A stretch of 64,000 nt of DNA from Methanobrevibacter sp. UBA412 (GTDB taxonomy: Archaea > Methanobacteriota > Methanobacteria > Methanobacteriales > Methanobacteriaceae), in the NCBI GenBank assembly GCA_002495685.1, contig DAGJ01000024.1:9350-73349 (forward strand). The letters run 5' to 3'. The stretch's first letter is position 1. Each line of letters begins with the position of its first letter. A program made the translations under genes and the position numbers. This document shows, in pieces, positions 8,296 through 18,264 of this stretch. The notes under the pieces are model-generated. The model did no database searches and was not told the origin of the DNA. It was given only the letters and a program-made list of their open reading frames with translations.

Positions 8296-10611
8296 ATGGA
8301 AAACAAATTCAAAACTGGTGTAGTTACACCAAAAGTTAAATTAACTGTAGTAAAAAATAGTGGTGTTGTTGAAAAATTTACTTATGAAAAATTATTAAAA
8401 TCTTTAGTAATGGTTGAAGCTCCATTTTTTGAATGTGAAAAAATAGTTTCAGATGTTGTAGGGTCATTATATGATGGAATAACAACTAAAGAAATTAAAA
8501 AAATGGTTTATGAAGATTTAGAAGTAGTTGATCCAGAAGCAGCAAATAAATACTTAGCAAAAGTAACTTTAAAAGTTAGAACTTCAAGAGATAAAATAGA
8601 ACCATTTGATTTATCAAGAATAGCAAATACATTAATAGAAGAAACAGGTGCAAGTCAAGAAACAGCATTTCAAATTGCTTCAGATGTATGGAAAGAGCTT
8701 AAAAAATTAGATGTTGAATATTTAACTGCTCCTATGATAAGAGAAATTGTTAATACAAAACTTGTTGAATATGGGTTAGAAGATTTAAGAAGTAAATATA
8801 CACGTTTAGGAATTCCAGTTTATAATATTACTAATTTAATTGAAAATGGTAATAGAAGTAATGCAAATATGATGCATAATCCTGAAACCATACATAAATA
8901 TGTTGCAGATGAAGCATTAAAACAATATGCATTATTACATATGTTACCTACTAAATTAGCAGATGCTCATATGAGTGGGGATATTCATATCCATGATTTA
9001 GAATACTTTGCATCTAGACCGTTAAATTGTTTACAACATGATATAAGATCTTTTATTAAATATGGTTTAAAAGTTGATGGTTCTGGAGATCATACAAGTG
9101 TGGCTAGTGCACCTTCACATATGGAAACATTAATGAACCATACTGGGGAAGTAATGCTTGCAGCTCAACAAAATATGAGTGGTGGACAAGCTATGAGTTT
9201 ATGGAATGTATTTGTTGCTCCATTTGCTCGTGGTAGATCTTATGAAGAAGTTAAACAATGTGTGCAAATGTTAATATATAATTTAAACATGGCATATGCT
9301 GCAAGAGGTTCACAAGTACCATTTACAAGTATGCAATTAGAATTTGGAGTGCCTGACTTCTTAAAAGATGTAACTGCATATGGACCAAATGGATTAAATG
9401 TAGGGACCTATGGTGATTTTGAAGAAGAAACTCGTATGATAGAAAGAGCATTTACTGAAATGTTACTTAAAGGAGATGCTGAAGGAAAACCTCATTTATT
9501 CCCAAATACTATTTACACTTTAAGACCTGAAACTTATAAAGGAGATTATGAAGAAGATTTAAGATTAGTGCATGAATTAAGTGCCAAGTATGGATCTAGT
9601 TATTTTGTAAATATGTTCCCTGATTACCGTGGAAATATGGCTAATTATATGGGTTGCCGAACACAATTACAAGATAACTGGACTGGGGACTGGGAAACTG
9701 ATTGTTTACGGACAGGAAACCTTGCTTATTGTACAATGAATCTTCCAAGAATGGGATATACTTCTAAAGATGAAGATGAAGTATTTGAACAATTAGATGA
9801 CAAAATGAAAATGGTTGAAGAAGTATTAATGATTCGTCGTCAACAAGGGTTACATGCCTTAAATGATTGGAATATATTACCTTTCCTCACCCAAGACTAT
9901 GAAGATGATACTTATTATCACATAAATAATGCAACATTGTCCTTTGGTTTTAATGGATTAAATGAAATGTTACTTGCATTATTTGGTGCAGGTATAGAAG
10001 ATAAAGATAGTAATAAATTTGGTGTTAAAGTTGTAAAATATATAAACGACCATGCACACGATTTACAAGAAGAAACAGGTTTACGTTGGAGTACTATTCA
10101 AACTCCTGCAGAAAGTACAGCATATAGATTTGCATCTTTAGATCATGAAATGTTTGGGGATAAAGCTATATTGAATGGAACACAAGGTGCTTATTACTAT
10201 ACTAACAGTAGTCATGTACCTGTTGATACAGATGTTTCATTAGTAAGTAAAATCAAAACAGAAGAACAATATCATCGTTACACTCCTGGTGGACATATTT
10301 TCCATGCTTTCATGGGTGAGTCTTACAGTGATCCTGACAGTTTAATGAGTTTAACTGAAAAGATTGCTAAAAATAGTGATATAGGATTCTGGGCTTACAG
10401 TTCAGCTTTAAGCTTTTGTTTAAAATGTAAAACATTAATGAAAGGTTTAAACAATAAATGTCCAACATGTGGTGAAACTGATGAAGTTGAATGGTATGAT
10501 CGTATTACTGGTTATGTTCAACAAGTAGGCCATGCAAAATCATCTAATGGTGGATGGAATGCTGGTAAGAAACAAGAACTTATGGACCGTCGTCGATTTG
10601 AAAATGAATAA
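8296..10611 (+). CDS. nrdD: Anaerobic ribonucleoside-triphosphate reductase
   Basis: Class III, glycyl-radical ribonucleotide reductase that makes deoxynucleotides without oxygen. It has 771 residues from the ATG at 8296; GGGG lies 8 bases before it, and an in-frame GTG at 8281 is the alternative. An ATP-cone allosteric domain (about 15-95) is followed by a second cone-like segment (about 98-165). The catalytic barrel includes DIHIHDLEYF and NMSGGQAM. The C-terminus has the zinc site CLKCKTLMKGLNNKCPTCG and the radical loop RITGYVQQVG, whose glycine carries the radical. The activating enzyme NrdG is not adjacent. Regulation through the tandem repeats upstream is inferred. Confidence 0.95.
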   Translation: MENKFKTGVVTPKVKLTVVKNSGVVEKFTYEKLLKSLVMVEAPFFECEKIVSDVVGSLYDGITTKEIKKMVYEDLEVVDPEAANKYLAKVTLKVRTSRDKIEPFDLSRIANTLIEETGASQETAFQIASDVWKELKKLDVEYLTAPMIREIVNTKLVEYGLEDLRSKYTRLGIPVYNITNLIENGNRSNANMMHNPETIHKYVADEALKQYALLHMLPTKLADAHMSGDIHIHDLEYFASRPLNCLQHDIRSFIKYGLKVDGSGDHTSVASAPSHMETLMNHTGEVMLAAQQNMSGGQAMSLWNVFVAPFARGRSYEEVKQCVQMLIYNLNMAYAARGSQVPFTSMQLEFGVPDFLKDVTAYGPNGLNVGTYGDFEEETRMIERAFTEMLLKGDAEGKPHLFPNTIYTLRPETYKGDYEEDLRLVHELSAKYGSSYFVNMFPDYRGNMANYMGCRTQLQDNWTGDWETDCLRTGNLAYCTMNLPRMGYTSKDEDEVFEQLDDKMKMVEEVLMIRRQQGLHALNDWNILPFLTQDYEDDTYYHINNATLSFGFNGLNEMLLALFGAGIEDKDSNKFGVKVVKYINDHAHDLQEETGLRWSTIQTPAESTAYRFASLDHEMFGDKAILNGTQGAYYYTNSSHVPVDTDVSLVSKIKTEEQYHRYTPGGHIFHAFMGESYSDPDSLMSLTEKIAKNSDIGFWAYSSALSFCLKCKTLMKGLNNKCPTCGETDEVEWYDRITGYVQQVGHAKSSNGGWNAGKKQELMDRRRFENE

Positions 10612-10807
10612 TTATTTTTCTTTTCATTTTTAAATTTTTATTATCCTAATTAATTTTATTTTTCTCATTTTTTCTTATTTTTAAAATTTTTTATAATAAA
10701 CTTTAAATAATTATAAAATAAAATTTATAACAATAATTAAAGGTTATGTTTGTAAATTATTTTAATTTAAATTTACTTCATTTATCTTATATATAAAGGT
10801 GGTTTAT

Positions 10808-11635
10808 ATTTCCGAAGAAAAAGAACAAATTGATACTTTAAAGAAACAGATAAAAGATAAAAATCAAAAAATTAAAAATCAAGCAGAAGAATTAGACCAT
10901 TTAACTAATAATGTAGTACCTCAACTTAAGAAAGAAAATAAAGAGCTTAAAAAACTTAAAAAAGAGCTAACAGATGCTTTGGAAGAAAGTACAAAGAAAT
11001 ATTTCAATCAATTAGAAATTAATGCTGATTTAAGTGATAGTGTAGCTAAAAAAGGTGCTGATCTTCAATTGGCTAAAGTTAGATTCGATGAATTAGAATC
11101 TCAAATTTTAGAGATTGAAGAAAAAGGTTTAGCTGAAGTTGAAAATTCTAAAGAATCTAATAAATCTCAAAAAGATTCTAAAAAATCTGATGAATCTTAT
11201 AATGAATTGGCAGAAGAGTTAAAAAATACTCAAAAAAATCTTAAAGATAAAACAAATGAATTAAATAAAAAATCATCAGAGTTAAAAAATATCAATAAAG
11301 AATTATCTAAACTTAATCAGGACACTATACCTAAACTCAAAACTGAACTATCTAATTCTAATCGTGAATTAAATAATATTAAAGAGTCTCAATCTAATAA
11401 AAAGGATAATATGAAAGGGGAAATTGCTAAACTTGAAGATGAAGTTATAAAACTCAAAGAAAATATATCTAATCGTACTAAAAGTAATGATAAACTTCAT
11501 ACAGATTTATCTAGTAAAACTAAAACTATCAATAAACTTGAAGAACAAAATAAGAAACTTAATAAAGTTATTAAATCTCAATCCGAAAGAGGATTATTTG
11601 ATAGAATAAAAAATAAATCTACAAAGATTGATTAA
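10808..11635 (+). CDS. Coiled-coil protein of unknown function
   Basis: About 275 residues, almost entirely Lys/Glu/Asn/Leu-rich heptad-like sequence (KKQIKDKNQKIKNQAEELD; ELKKLKKELTDALEES; INKLEEQNKKLNKVI). It predicts a long coiled coil with a Ser/Lys-rich break at about residues 115-130. It ends with a short basic tail (GLFDRIKNKSTKID). No signal peptide or membrane segment is seen. The start is uncertain. AAAGGTGG (10795-10802) looks like the ribosome site, which makes the in-frame GTG at 10799 overlap it; the next in-frame candidate at proper spacing is ATT at 10808. It stands alone, and I recognise no family. Scaffold or nucleoid roles are only guesses. Confidence 0.65.
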   Translation: MSEEKEQIDTLKKQIKDKNQKIKNQAEELDHLTNNVVPQLKKENKELKKLKKELTDALEESTKKYFNQLEINADLSDSVAKKGADLQLAKVRFDELESQILEIEEKGLAEVENSKESNKSQKDSKKSDESYNELAEELKNTQKNLKDKTNELNKKSSELKNINKELSKLNQDTIPKLKTELSNSNRELNNIKESQSNKKDNMKGEIAKLEDEVIKLKENISNRTKSNDKLHTDLSSKTKTINKLEEQNKKLNKVIKSQSERGLFDRIKNKSTKID

Positions 11636-11693
11636 TTAAAGAATTTTTTTTATTTTTTATTCTTTAATACTTTTTTTTAAAGCTGTGCTTTTT

Positions 11694-12164
11694 ATGTGTA
11701 ATGATTCTTCTTTTATGAAAATAGCTATTAACGAGGCTAAAATTTCTTTAATGGAAGGAGGGATTCCTATTGGTGCTGTTTTAGTTAAAAATAATAAAAT
11801 TATATCTAAAGGACATAATAAATTAATTCAAAATGGTTCTGTTATACTTCATGCTGAAATGGATGCAATAGAAAATGCAGGTAGATTATCTGGTGAAGAT
11901 TATAAAGAAATAACATTATTCACTACTCTTTCACCTTGTCCAATGTGTTCTGGTGCAATATTATTATATAATATTTCAAGAGTTGTAATTGGTGAAAATA
12001 AATCTTTAATGGGTGCAGAAGATTTATTAAGAGAAAATGGTGTTAAAGTGGATGTTTTAAATATTTTAGAATGTCGGGATTTACTTTTAAATTATATTAA
12101 AAATAATCAATTGCAATGGGATAGTGAACTAGAAAAAGTAGGTAATTCTACAAATATTTTTTAA
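11694..12164 (+). CDS. Cytosine deaminase-like CDA-fold hydrolase
   Basis: A zinc-dependent nucleobase deaminase of 156 residues. The zinc/catalytic motifs are HAEMDAIENAG (His ligand and proton-shuttle Glu) near residue 57 and TLSPCPMCSGA (two Cys ligands) near 84. Beyond these, ENAGRLSGEDYK, LYNISRVVIGEN and the C-terminal NNQLQWDSELEK resemble yeast Fcy1 cytosine deaminase more than TadA tRNA deaminases, so cytosine-to-uracil salvage is the best guess. Guanine deaminase or TadA-like activity is possible. The start is uncertain because no strong Shine-Dalgarno is present; I chose ATG 11694 over the in-frame GTG at 11685. It converges on lysS with a gap of only 36 bases. Confidence 0.8.
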   Translation: MCNDSSFMKIAINEAKISLMEGGIPIGAVLVKNNKIISKGHNKLIQNGSVILHAEMDAIENAGRLSGEDYKEITLFTTLSPCPMCSGAILLYNISRVVIGENKSLMGAEDLLRENGVKVDVLNILECRDLLLNYIKNNQLQWDSELEKVGNSTNIF

Positions 12165-12200
12165 TATTTTAAAAAATATAAAAGAAAAAGATTTTAATAT

Positions 12201-13784
12201 TTATGCTTCTTGACGTAATCGTTTAATAACAAAATCTTTGTCTAATGTTAAAAGGAATGAAGCAGCACGTGGGCCTTGTTTTTTACCTAGTATCATTTTA
12301 TATATAGCTTGAAAACCTTTTTGTGGTTTCAATTCATACTTTTCTAAAATCTCATACATTTCGTCGTGTAAATCTTTAGACTGTGTAAATTCTTTTTCTT
12401 CCATAATATCTGCTAAATCTTTTAAAAATGATATTTGTGCATCTTGAAGAGGTAAGTTTGGAATATTTTTTCTTTGTACTTCGAATTTGACAAATTTTGG
12501 AGCATAAAGTTCTAACCAATTTTTAACATTATTAACTCTTTCTTGATATTGTGCTAATTCTAATTCAGTTAAATCTTCAAATTCTTTTTCCTGATAATAT
12601 GGACTTAATTGTGAATTTCTTTTTAATATTCCATATATTGTTTTCAAATCATTTCCAGCTATTTGATATGCATTAACTAAGAATCTATATGGTGGTCTAA
12701 AAGGCATTGTTTTATCATTTGTTATTTCAGATATTTCATATATTTTTCTGAATTTTTTCCCTTCTTTTTCTGAAGGTGCTTCTTCTTCATTGAAATATAC
12801 TTTTTCAACAGTGTCAAATTGATCCATTAAATCTAAATAATGCATTTTTGGTGAGAAATCTTTTGCTTTCATTGGTTTACTTCTAAATAAGAAATAATTT
12901 AGACTTTCTGCGGGTCCGATTTTTAACCATTGTTGAGGTGTAAAGAATACACCATGGGATTTACTCATTGCTTCTCCGTCTAATGTAATCCATTCATAAG
13001 GTACAGGGTATGGTGCTTCGTAGTTAAAAATATCTTTGGTGATAATTTTACTAACATCATATGATCCTCCACTTGCAGCATGGTCTTTTCCAAATGGTTC
13101 ACATGTTATTTCAAAAATTTTCCATCTTGCAGCCCATTCCACTCTCCAAGTTAACTTACCATTTCCTGTTTTAAAATCTACTTCTCCTTCATGTCCACAT
13201 TCACATTTGTAAGATACTTTATCGCCTTGGAAATCATATGCTGTGGTTGTGTTTACTCTTCCACATTTTTCGCAGATAGGATTATATGGTAACCAATCTT
13301 CAGCTAATGGTGTTCTTCGGTATTGGTTCATTATTGATCTTATTTCATCTGCTTTATTTAGGGCAATTTTTATGTAATCATTGTATTCCTCGTTTTTATA
13401 CATTTGAAATCCGGATTTGGTTGTAAGTTCTATACCAAATTGGTTTAATGTTGATAAAAATGGTTTTTCAAAATGTTCTACAAAATTTTTACAACATCCA
13501 TCTGGGCAGGGGATGTTTGAATAAGGCATTCCTAAATATTTGTCGTAATTTTCTGGTAAGGGATAAGGTACCTTTCTGAGAGGGTCATGGTCATCTGCTA
13601 TCCATATTGTTTCAGATTCTGATCCTAATTCTCTTAATTTTTTCCCTATTGCATTTGCTATAAATACATCACATGAATTTCCTATATGTATGGATCCTGA
13701 TATAGATGTTCCACTAGCTATCGTATGTTTGCCAACATCCATTTCATATAAATCATTAACTATTCGTTCTATCCAATGTTCCAT
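12201..13784 (-). CDS. lysS: Lysyl-tRNA synthetase, class I
   Basis: Charges tRNA-Lys with lysine. At 527 residues it matches the archaeal class I form, unrelated to the class II enzyme of most bacteria. The class I signatures are GSIHIGN (HIGH motif, residues 30-36) and MSKSH (KMSKS loop, about 273). A zinc-binding insertion, [18 protein letters not shown], lies near residues 170-200. The conserved N-terminus [12 protein letters not shown] supports the ATG, preceded by GGTGAAAC. It is monocistronic. An 8-bp inverted repeat lies about 110 bases upstream, near where its promoter should be. Confidence 0.95.
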   Translation of the reverse strand: MEHWIERIVNDLYEMDVGKHTIASGTSISGSIHIGNSCDVFIANAIGKKLRELGSESETIWIADDHDPLRKVPYPLPENYDKYLGMPYSNIPCPDGCCKNFVEHFEKPFLSTLNQFGIELTTKSGFQMYKNEEYNDYIKIALNKADEIRSIMNQYRRTPLAEDWLPYNPICEKCGRVNTTTAYDFQGDKVSYKCECGHEGEVDFKTGNGKLTWRVEWAARWKIFEITCEPFGKDHAASGGSYDVSKIITKDIFNYEAPYPVPYEWITLDGEAMSKSHGVFFTPQQWLKIGPAESLNYFLFRSKPMKAKDFSPKMHYLDLMDQFDTVEKVYFNEEEAPSEKEGKKFRKIYEISEITNDKTMPFRPPYRFLVNAYQIAGNDLKTIYGILKRNSQLSPYYQEKEFEDLTELELAQYQERVNNVKNWLELYAPKFVKFEVQRKNIPNLPLQDAQISFLKDLADIMEEKEFTQSKDLHDEMYEILEKYELKPQKGFQAIYKMILGKKQGPRAASFLLTLDKDFVIKRLRQEA

Positions 13785-13892
13785 TGTTTCACCATTATAA
13801 TAATTGTATGTTTTTTTAATTTAATTAATTTCAATAATAAATAAAATTTAGTATTTTTTAATAAAATTTTTTTTAAAATGAGAATATTAATT

Positions 13893-13914
13893 ATAAGAAT
13901 CAAATAATTCTTAT
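13893..13914 (-). repeat. Inverted repeat upstream of lysS
   Basis: Arms ATAAGAAT and ATTCTTAT are separated by CAAATA. It lies just downstream of a TATA-like AAATATAAAT on the minus strand, so it would overlap the lysS transcription start; it has no T-tract, which argues against a terminator. An operator role is speculative. Confidence 0.35.
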
Positions 13915-14024
13915 GATTTATATTTTTAAATCATATTATAAAAAGATTAAGAATTTTGAAAAATAGTTTTTTAATGTTTTTGTTTTTTAAAAAAGAGTGT
14001 TGGTTTTTGTTTTAAAAAAATTAT

Positions 14025-14051
14025 TGAAGTAAAAATGATTTTTTTACTTCA
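14025..14051 (-). terminator. Hairpin terminator after thiC
   Basis: An 11-bp stem (GAAGTAAAAA / TTTTTACTTC plus one outer pair) with a 5-base loop begins 10 bases after the thiC stop. On the minus strand it is followed by AATAA and seven T. It has the form of a bacterial intrinsic terminator. Confidence 0.6.
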
Positions 14052-14061
14052 TTTAATATTA

Positions 14062-15390
14062 TTAATTTTTTTCAGAATTTGCATTGTGCATATCATCGAA
14101 AAAGTCCGGTTCAGCACGATCTAACCATTCATTAACTATTTTTATCGCACAGAAATCCCCACACATGGTACAAGTATCGGAATCTTCAGGAGGTCTTTCA
14201 TCTCTTTTTGCACGTGCATCTTCTGGGCACATTGCTGCATCATATTGTGCTTCCCAATCTAAATTTTTACGTGCATTAGCCATAATTAAGTCTTTTTCTC
14301 CATTATGGACTCCTTTAGCCATATCTCCAACATATGCGCCTATTCTTGTTGCAATAACTCCATCTTTAACATCTTGAGGGGAGGGTAATGCTAAATGTTC
14401 TGCAGGAGTTACATAACATATAAAATCAGCACCAGCTTTTGCAGAAGCTGCAGCTCCTATTGAAGATACTATGTGATCATATCCTGGTGCAATATCACAT
14501 ACTAAAGGTCCTAACATATAAAATGGTGCGTCTCTACAAAGTTTCTTTTGTATTGTAACATTTGCCGGAATCTCGTTTAGTGGTATGTGTCCGGGTCCTT
14601 CTATCATTGTTTGAACTCCAGCTTCTCTTGCTCTATCTACTAATTCCCCTAGTACTATTAATTCTTGTACTTGTGCTCTATCTGTTGAATCTGCAATTGA
14701 TCCTGCTCTCATTGCATTTGCCATGGACATTACTACATCATATTCTTTAGCGATTTCTAGTATGTAATCAAAATTTTTGTATAAAGGATTTTCTCTTTCA
14801 TTTTCCACAATCCATGAAGAGATAAATGCTCCTCCACGACTTACTAAACCTGTTTTTCTTCCTTGTTTTTTTAATCTTGCTAATGTTTCGATATTAACAC
14901 TGCAATGGATAGCCATGAAGTCAATTCCATCTTTAGCTTGTTTTTCTATTGTTTTGAACATGGAATCTTCATCCATGTATATTGCAGATCCTTGATTTCT
15001 TATACTTTCAATTGCTGCTTGGTAAACTGGTACACTTCCTACTGGTAATGAGGACATTTTTAGTATTCTTCTTCTAATTTCATCTAAGTCTCCACCAATA
15101 CTTAATTCCATTAAACAGTCTGCTCCATTATCTATTGCTATTTGGGCTTTTAATTCTTCTTCATCAAAATTTACTATGTCTGTTGAAGTTCCTACTGTTG
15201 CATTTACTTTAGTTTTTAATCCTTTACCTATTCCTGATGCTTTTATGTCGTGATTTATGTTTTTAGGAATAGCTATTGTTCCATTTTTTACGGAATTTAA
15301 TATAAAATTTTCAGATTTTCCCTCTTTTTTCGCTACAGTTTTCATTTCGTCAGTAATTATACCTTTTTTTGCACTTGTTAATTGGGTCAT
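14062..15390 (-). CDS. thiC: Phosphomethylpyrimidine synthase ThiC
   Basis: A radical-SAM enzyme that turns aminoimidazole ribotide into the hydroxymethylpyrimidine phosphate of thiamine. It has 442 residues from the ATG at 15390, the shorter archaeal form. Conserved segments include [56 protein letters not shown] and the C-terminal cluster ligand motif CTMCGDFC. The frame extends 18 codons further upstream, but that part ([12 protein letters not shown]) is low-complexity, and the family start [10 protein letters not shown] fits the ATG at 15390, with GTGAGC just before it. No thiamine riboswitch is visible. An 11-bp repeat AATCAATTAAA occurs twice, at 15439-15449 and 15454-15464, in the leader. 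Confidence 0.93.
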   Translation of the reverse strand: MTQLTSAKKGIITDEMKTVAKKEGKSENFILNSVKNGTIAIPKNINHDIKASGIGKGLKTKVNATVGTSTDIVNFDEEELKAQIAIDNGADCLMELSIGGDLDEIRRRILKMSSLPVGSVPVYQAAIESIRNQGSAIYMDEDSMFKTIEKQAKDGIDFMAIHCSVNIETLARLKKQGRKTGLVSRGGAFISSWIVENERENPLYKNFDYILEIAKEYDVVMSMANAMRAGSIADSTDRAQVQELIVLGELVDRAREAGVQTMIEGPGHIPLNEIPANVTIQKKLCRDAPFYMLGPLVCDIAPGYDHIVSSIGAAASAKAGADFICYVTPAEHLALPSPQDVKDGVIATRIGAYVGDMAKGVHNGEKDLIMANARKNLDWEAQYDAAMCPEDARAKRDERPPEDSDTCTMCGDFCAIKIVNEWLDRAEPDFFDDMHNANSEKN

Positions 15391-15560
15391 TTTTTGCTCA
15401 CATCTTATACTATTTTTTTTAATTGTAATTTTAATTAAAATCAATTAAACTTGAATCAATTAAATTTTAATTTAATTTAAGCTTATTTGAATTATATTTA
15501 AGACTTTAACTTTATTATATATAAAATTAATCAAAAAAATAGAAAATAGAAAATAGAAAA

Positions 15561-16472
15561 TTAATAGAATTCTTTCATTCTATTAGTGGCTTCTACTAAA
15601 GAAGGAATATTAGTTTGACAACCTTTTTTTTCTACAATGAAACTTGAAACAGAAGATGCAAATTTGGCACATTCTTCTAGAGAATATCCATTTAAAAATT
15701 TACTTAAAAATGCTGCTCTATAAGAGTCTCCAGCACCGGTTGGGTCAACAGCGGGCTTATAAATAGCTTCAATATCAATTTTACCATCTTCACTATAAAT
15801 TTTACTACCTTTTTCTCCACAACTTTTAACAACTATTTGAGGACCTAATTCTATCAATCCATTAATATCTAAATTTAAACTATTTTGTATTCTTTCGATT
15901 TCAAAATGATTTCCAAATAATATATTAATATCACCAATAACCTCTTTAAGTCGTTCAGGATTATACATACCTAAATCTTGACCGGGATCAAAAGATATCA
16001 ATTTTTCTTCAGTTCTAGCTTTTTTACCACATTTCCAATTAAAATCAGGATCTCCAGTAGCCAAATGCACGGCTTTAGATTCTGCAATAGCTTTATCTGG
16101 TGTTTTTGAATTTTTAAAATTCTTACCCGCTCCCCAATAAAAATAACTAATTTGATCGTTATTATTATTTGTAAAAACAAAAGCTGTAGGTGTAGTTTCA
16201 TTATCAACTACAATCATTGAATCAATATCTATTCCTTTATTTATCATTTCTTTAGCATATTTAGAATTTTTAAATTCTCCCCCAACAGCAGATATTAAAG
16301 AAGTTTTTAAACCCATTGTGGCTGCAACCATAGCAACATTAGCAGCAGCACCTCCATTTAAATTTTTCATAGAATTAATAGCAGATGATGTGTTTGCTTT
16401 AGGAAATTCATCAACAGTTATTATACAATCTAAAGCAGTATGTCCAATTGTAAGTAAATCTTTTTTTGTCAT
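15561..16472 (-). CDS. PfkB-family sugar or nucleoside kinase
   Basis: An ATP-dependent kinase of the ribokinase/PfkB family, 303 residues. The N-terminal family signature NGGAAANVAMVAATMG lies near residue 38. The C-terminal DPTGAGDSYRAAF near 240 contains the catalytic Asp and the anion hole. Related archaeal enzymes, such as the Methanocaldococcus nucleoside kinase, phosphorylate nucleosides, so nucleoside salvage is a reasonable guess; a sugar substrate is equally possible. The start is ATG 16472, with AAAGGTGAC 7 bases upstream; the in-frame GTG at 16484 lies inside that ribosome site. It is transcribed alone, downstream of the ModE-like regulator. Confidence 0.85.
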   Translation of the reverse strand: MTKKDLLTIGHTALDCIITVDEFPKANTSSAINSMKNLNGGAAANVAMVAATMGLKTSLISAVGGEFKNSKYAKEMINKGIDIDSMIVVDNETTPTAFVFTNNNNDQISYFYWGAGKNFKNSKTPDKAIAESKAVHLATGDPDFNWKCGKKARTEEKLISFDPGQDLGMYNPERLKEVIGDINILFGNHFEIERIQNSLNLDINGLIELGPQIVVKSCGEKGSKIYSEDGKIDIEAIYKPAVDPTGAGDSYRAAFLSKFLNGYSLEECAKFASSVSSFIVEKKGCQTNIPSLVEATNRMKEFY

Positions 16473-16619
16473 AAAAATAGTCACCTTTATTTTTAAATTA
16501 TTTTAATTAGAATTATTTTCACAATATTTCATATTAAATTTTATACTTTAATATTATTCTAATTTTTCCTACCACATGAAAAGTATTTTAACAAATACTC
16601 ATTTTAAAATCTTTTTTTA

Positions 16620-17516
16620 TTAGTTAATTTTCCAAGGTTTTATTGGTTTGAACCCTTGCTCAAATATTTTATTTTGACCTTTATTCAACATGTATTCTAT
16701 AAATTCTTTATTTTCTTTTTTATTATCATTAACTTCTATTAAACTAATAATATGATTAGTTTCTACTTTTAAAATATCATTTCCGTGAAAATAACTAGCA
16801 TTTAAAAAAGTGTATAAATCTGAATTATTTTTAACTATTTTAAATGCATCAAATTGGGATTTAACTTCTTTTATAATATTAAATTTCACATGTTTTTGTT
16901 TTAAAGTATCCCATACTAATCTCTGGGCACTACCTTTTACACTAACAAAATTTTTCCCATTCAAATCTTCTATAGTTTTAATTGGTGAAGATTTATTATT
17001 AGAAACTAAAGTGAGATAATCATAACCTATGGCTGTGAAATCTAAGTTATTTTGAAAACCAATTAATGGATCGTCTAAAGCTAAAATATCAATTAAATTC
17101 CTTTTTCCTAATTCAAATGCACTTTCATCATCACTACTAAATACTGATATATCGAATGGGATATCATTGCTAATTGATTCTAAAAGTCCTGAGACAATAT
17201 GTCCTCCAGCAATATTTATTTTATTTGATTCGTTAAGTCTAATTTGATATTGATTATAAATTTTAATTAAATTTAAACCTTCTTTTGTTAAAGTAGTTCC
17301 TGAACCATAATTATTTTTAACTAATTTAAACCCTAATTTATTTTCTGCATTTTTTATTTTTCTATCTAATGCTGAATGAGAAATATTTAATTTTTGAGAT
17401 GTTTTTCTTATGGATTGGGTTTTTTTCAATGATTTTAATGATTCAAATAATTTATAATTATAAATGTACCCATTAATATCTAATTCAATTTTAGGTTTTA
17501 TATTATTTTCATTCAT
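16620..17516 (-). CDS. ModE/LysR-like regulator with ligand-binding domain
   Basis: A one-component transcription regulator of 298 residues. The N-terminal winged helix (about 20-85) contains KTQSIRKTSQKLNISHSAL and LGFKLVKNN, typical of ModE/LysR N-domains. The C-terminal part (about 100-295) resembles a periplasmic-binding-protein ligand domain (NIAGGHIVSGLLE, LALDDPLIGF, YDYLTLVSNN, QGFKPIKPW), a layout seen in archaeal regulators linked to molybdate or tungstate. The ligand cannot be read from sequence. Its position beside fdhD, a FecCD-type transporter and fmdE makes Mo/W control plausible. It is divergent from the hexuloisomerase gene, whose 145-base spacer must hold both promoters. Confidence 0.75.
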   Translation of the reverse strand: MNENNIKPKIELDINGYIYNYKLFESLKSLKKTQSIRKTSQKLNISHSALDRKIKNAENKLGFKLVKNNYGSGTTLTKEGLNLIKIYNQYQIRLNESNKINIAGGHIVSGLLESISNDIPFDISVFSSDDESAFELGKRNLIDILALDDPLIGFQNNLDFTAIGYDYLTLVSNNKSSPIKTIEDLNGKNFVSVKGSAQRLVWDTLKQKHVKFNIIKEVKSQFDAFKIVKNNSDLYTFLNASYFHGNDILKVETNHIISLIEVNDNKKENKEFIEYMLNKGQNKIFEQGFKPIKPWKIN

Positions 17517-17661
17517 ATGATTTAATCTCTGTTTTTTATTTTTAAAATAAATAATTATAAATATTTAAATTATTATATATATTTAATAATTATTTTTATT
17601 ATCAAATTTTATTAATAATATTATTGAAACTTTTTATAAATATTAAGGTTGGCTAAAAATT

Positions 17662-18252
17662 ATGGAATTAATGAAAACATCAATTAAAGCGATGTTAAAG
17701 AATATTGAAAATGCTGAAGAATATTTAACTGAAGATAGCATTAATCAATTCATTGAAATTTTAACTACTTCTAAAAATATTTTTGTTACAGGGGCTGGAA
17801 GATCAGGTCTTGCAGGTAAAGCATTTGCTATGAGATTAATGCACTTAGGACTTAGTGCTTATGTTGTAGGTGAAACTATTTCCCCCGCTATATATGAAGA
17901 TGATTGTATATTAGCTATTTCAGGGTCTGGTGAAACTAATACTATTGTTAATGCTGTTCAAATAAGTAAAAATAGAGGATCTAAAGTTTTAGCTTTAACT
18001 TCTTACCCTAATTCTTCTTTAGGTAAATTAGCTGATTCTATATTGTATGTTCGAGGTAGGACTAAAGCTGAAGTTGATGATCAAGATTATCTTAAAAGAC
18101 AATTTGATGGTAATTACACTTCTTTAACTCCTTTGGGTACTGCTTTTGAAATAACTTCACTTGTATTCTTAGATGGGCTTGTTTGTGAATTAATGCAAGT
18201 AATGGGAAAAACTGAAAGTGATTTAAAGTCTAGACATACCGTTTTAGAATAA
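17662..18252 (+). CDS. hxlB: 6-phospho-3-hexuloisomerase
   Basis: Isomerises 6-phospho-3-hexulose and fructose 6-phosphate in the ribulose monophosphate route, which in archaea that lack the oxidative pentose phosphate pathway supplies ribulose 5-phosphate. At 196 residues it is a single SIS domain: FVTGAGRSGLAGKAFAMRL near residue 43, ISGSGETNTIVN near 93, and TPLGTAFEITSLVFLDGL near 156, close to the Methanocaldococcus enzyme family. The partner hexulose-phosphate synthase is not adjacent. The ATG at 17662 follows AGGTTGG at a long but usable spacing. It converges on fdhD with 12 bases between stops. Confidence 0.88.
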   Translation: MELMKTSIKAMLKNIENAEEYLTEDSINQFIEILTTSKNIFVTGAGRSGLAGKAFAMRLMHLGLSAYVVGETISPAIYEDDCILAISGSGETNTIVNAVQISKNRGSKVLALTSYPNSSLGKLADSILYVRGRTKAEVDDQDYLKRQFDGNYTSLTPLGTAFEITSLVFLDGLVCELMQVMGKTESDLKSRHTVLE

Positions 18253-18264
18253 TTTTCTTTATTT

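Noticed and set aside
13893..13914. T-box-like regulation of lysS
   Set aside because: The inverted repeat is only 8 bp, lacks antiterminator features, and T-boxes are not known in archaea.
14084..15448. Several long plus-strand frames opposite thiC
   Set aside because: They are antisense shadows of a clearly conserved gene, with low-complexity Leu/Ser-rich products and no ribosome sites.
15391..15560. Thiamine pyrophosphate riboswitch before thiC
   Set aside because: The conserved CUGAGA-type and related segments of the thi-box are absent from the A+T-rich leader.
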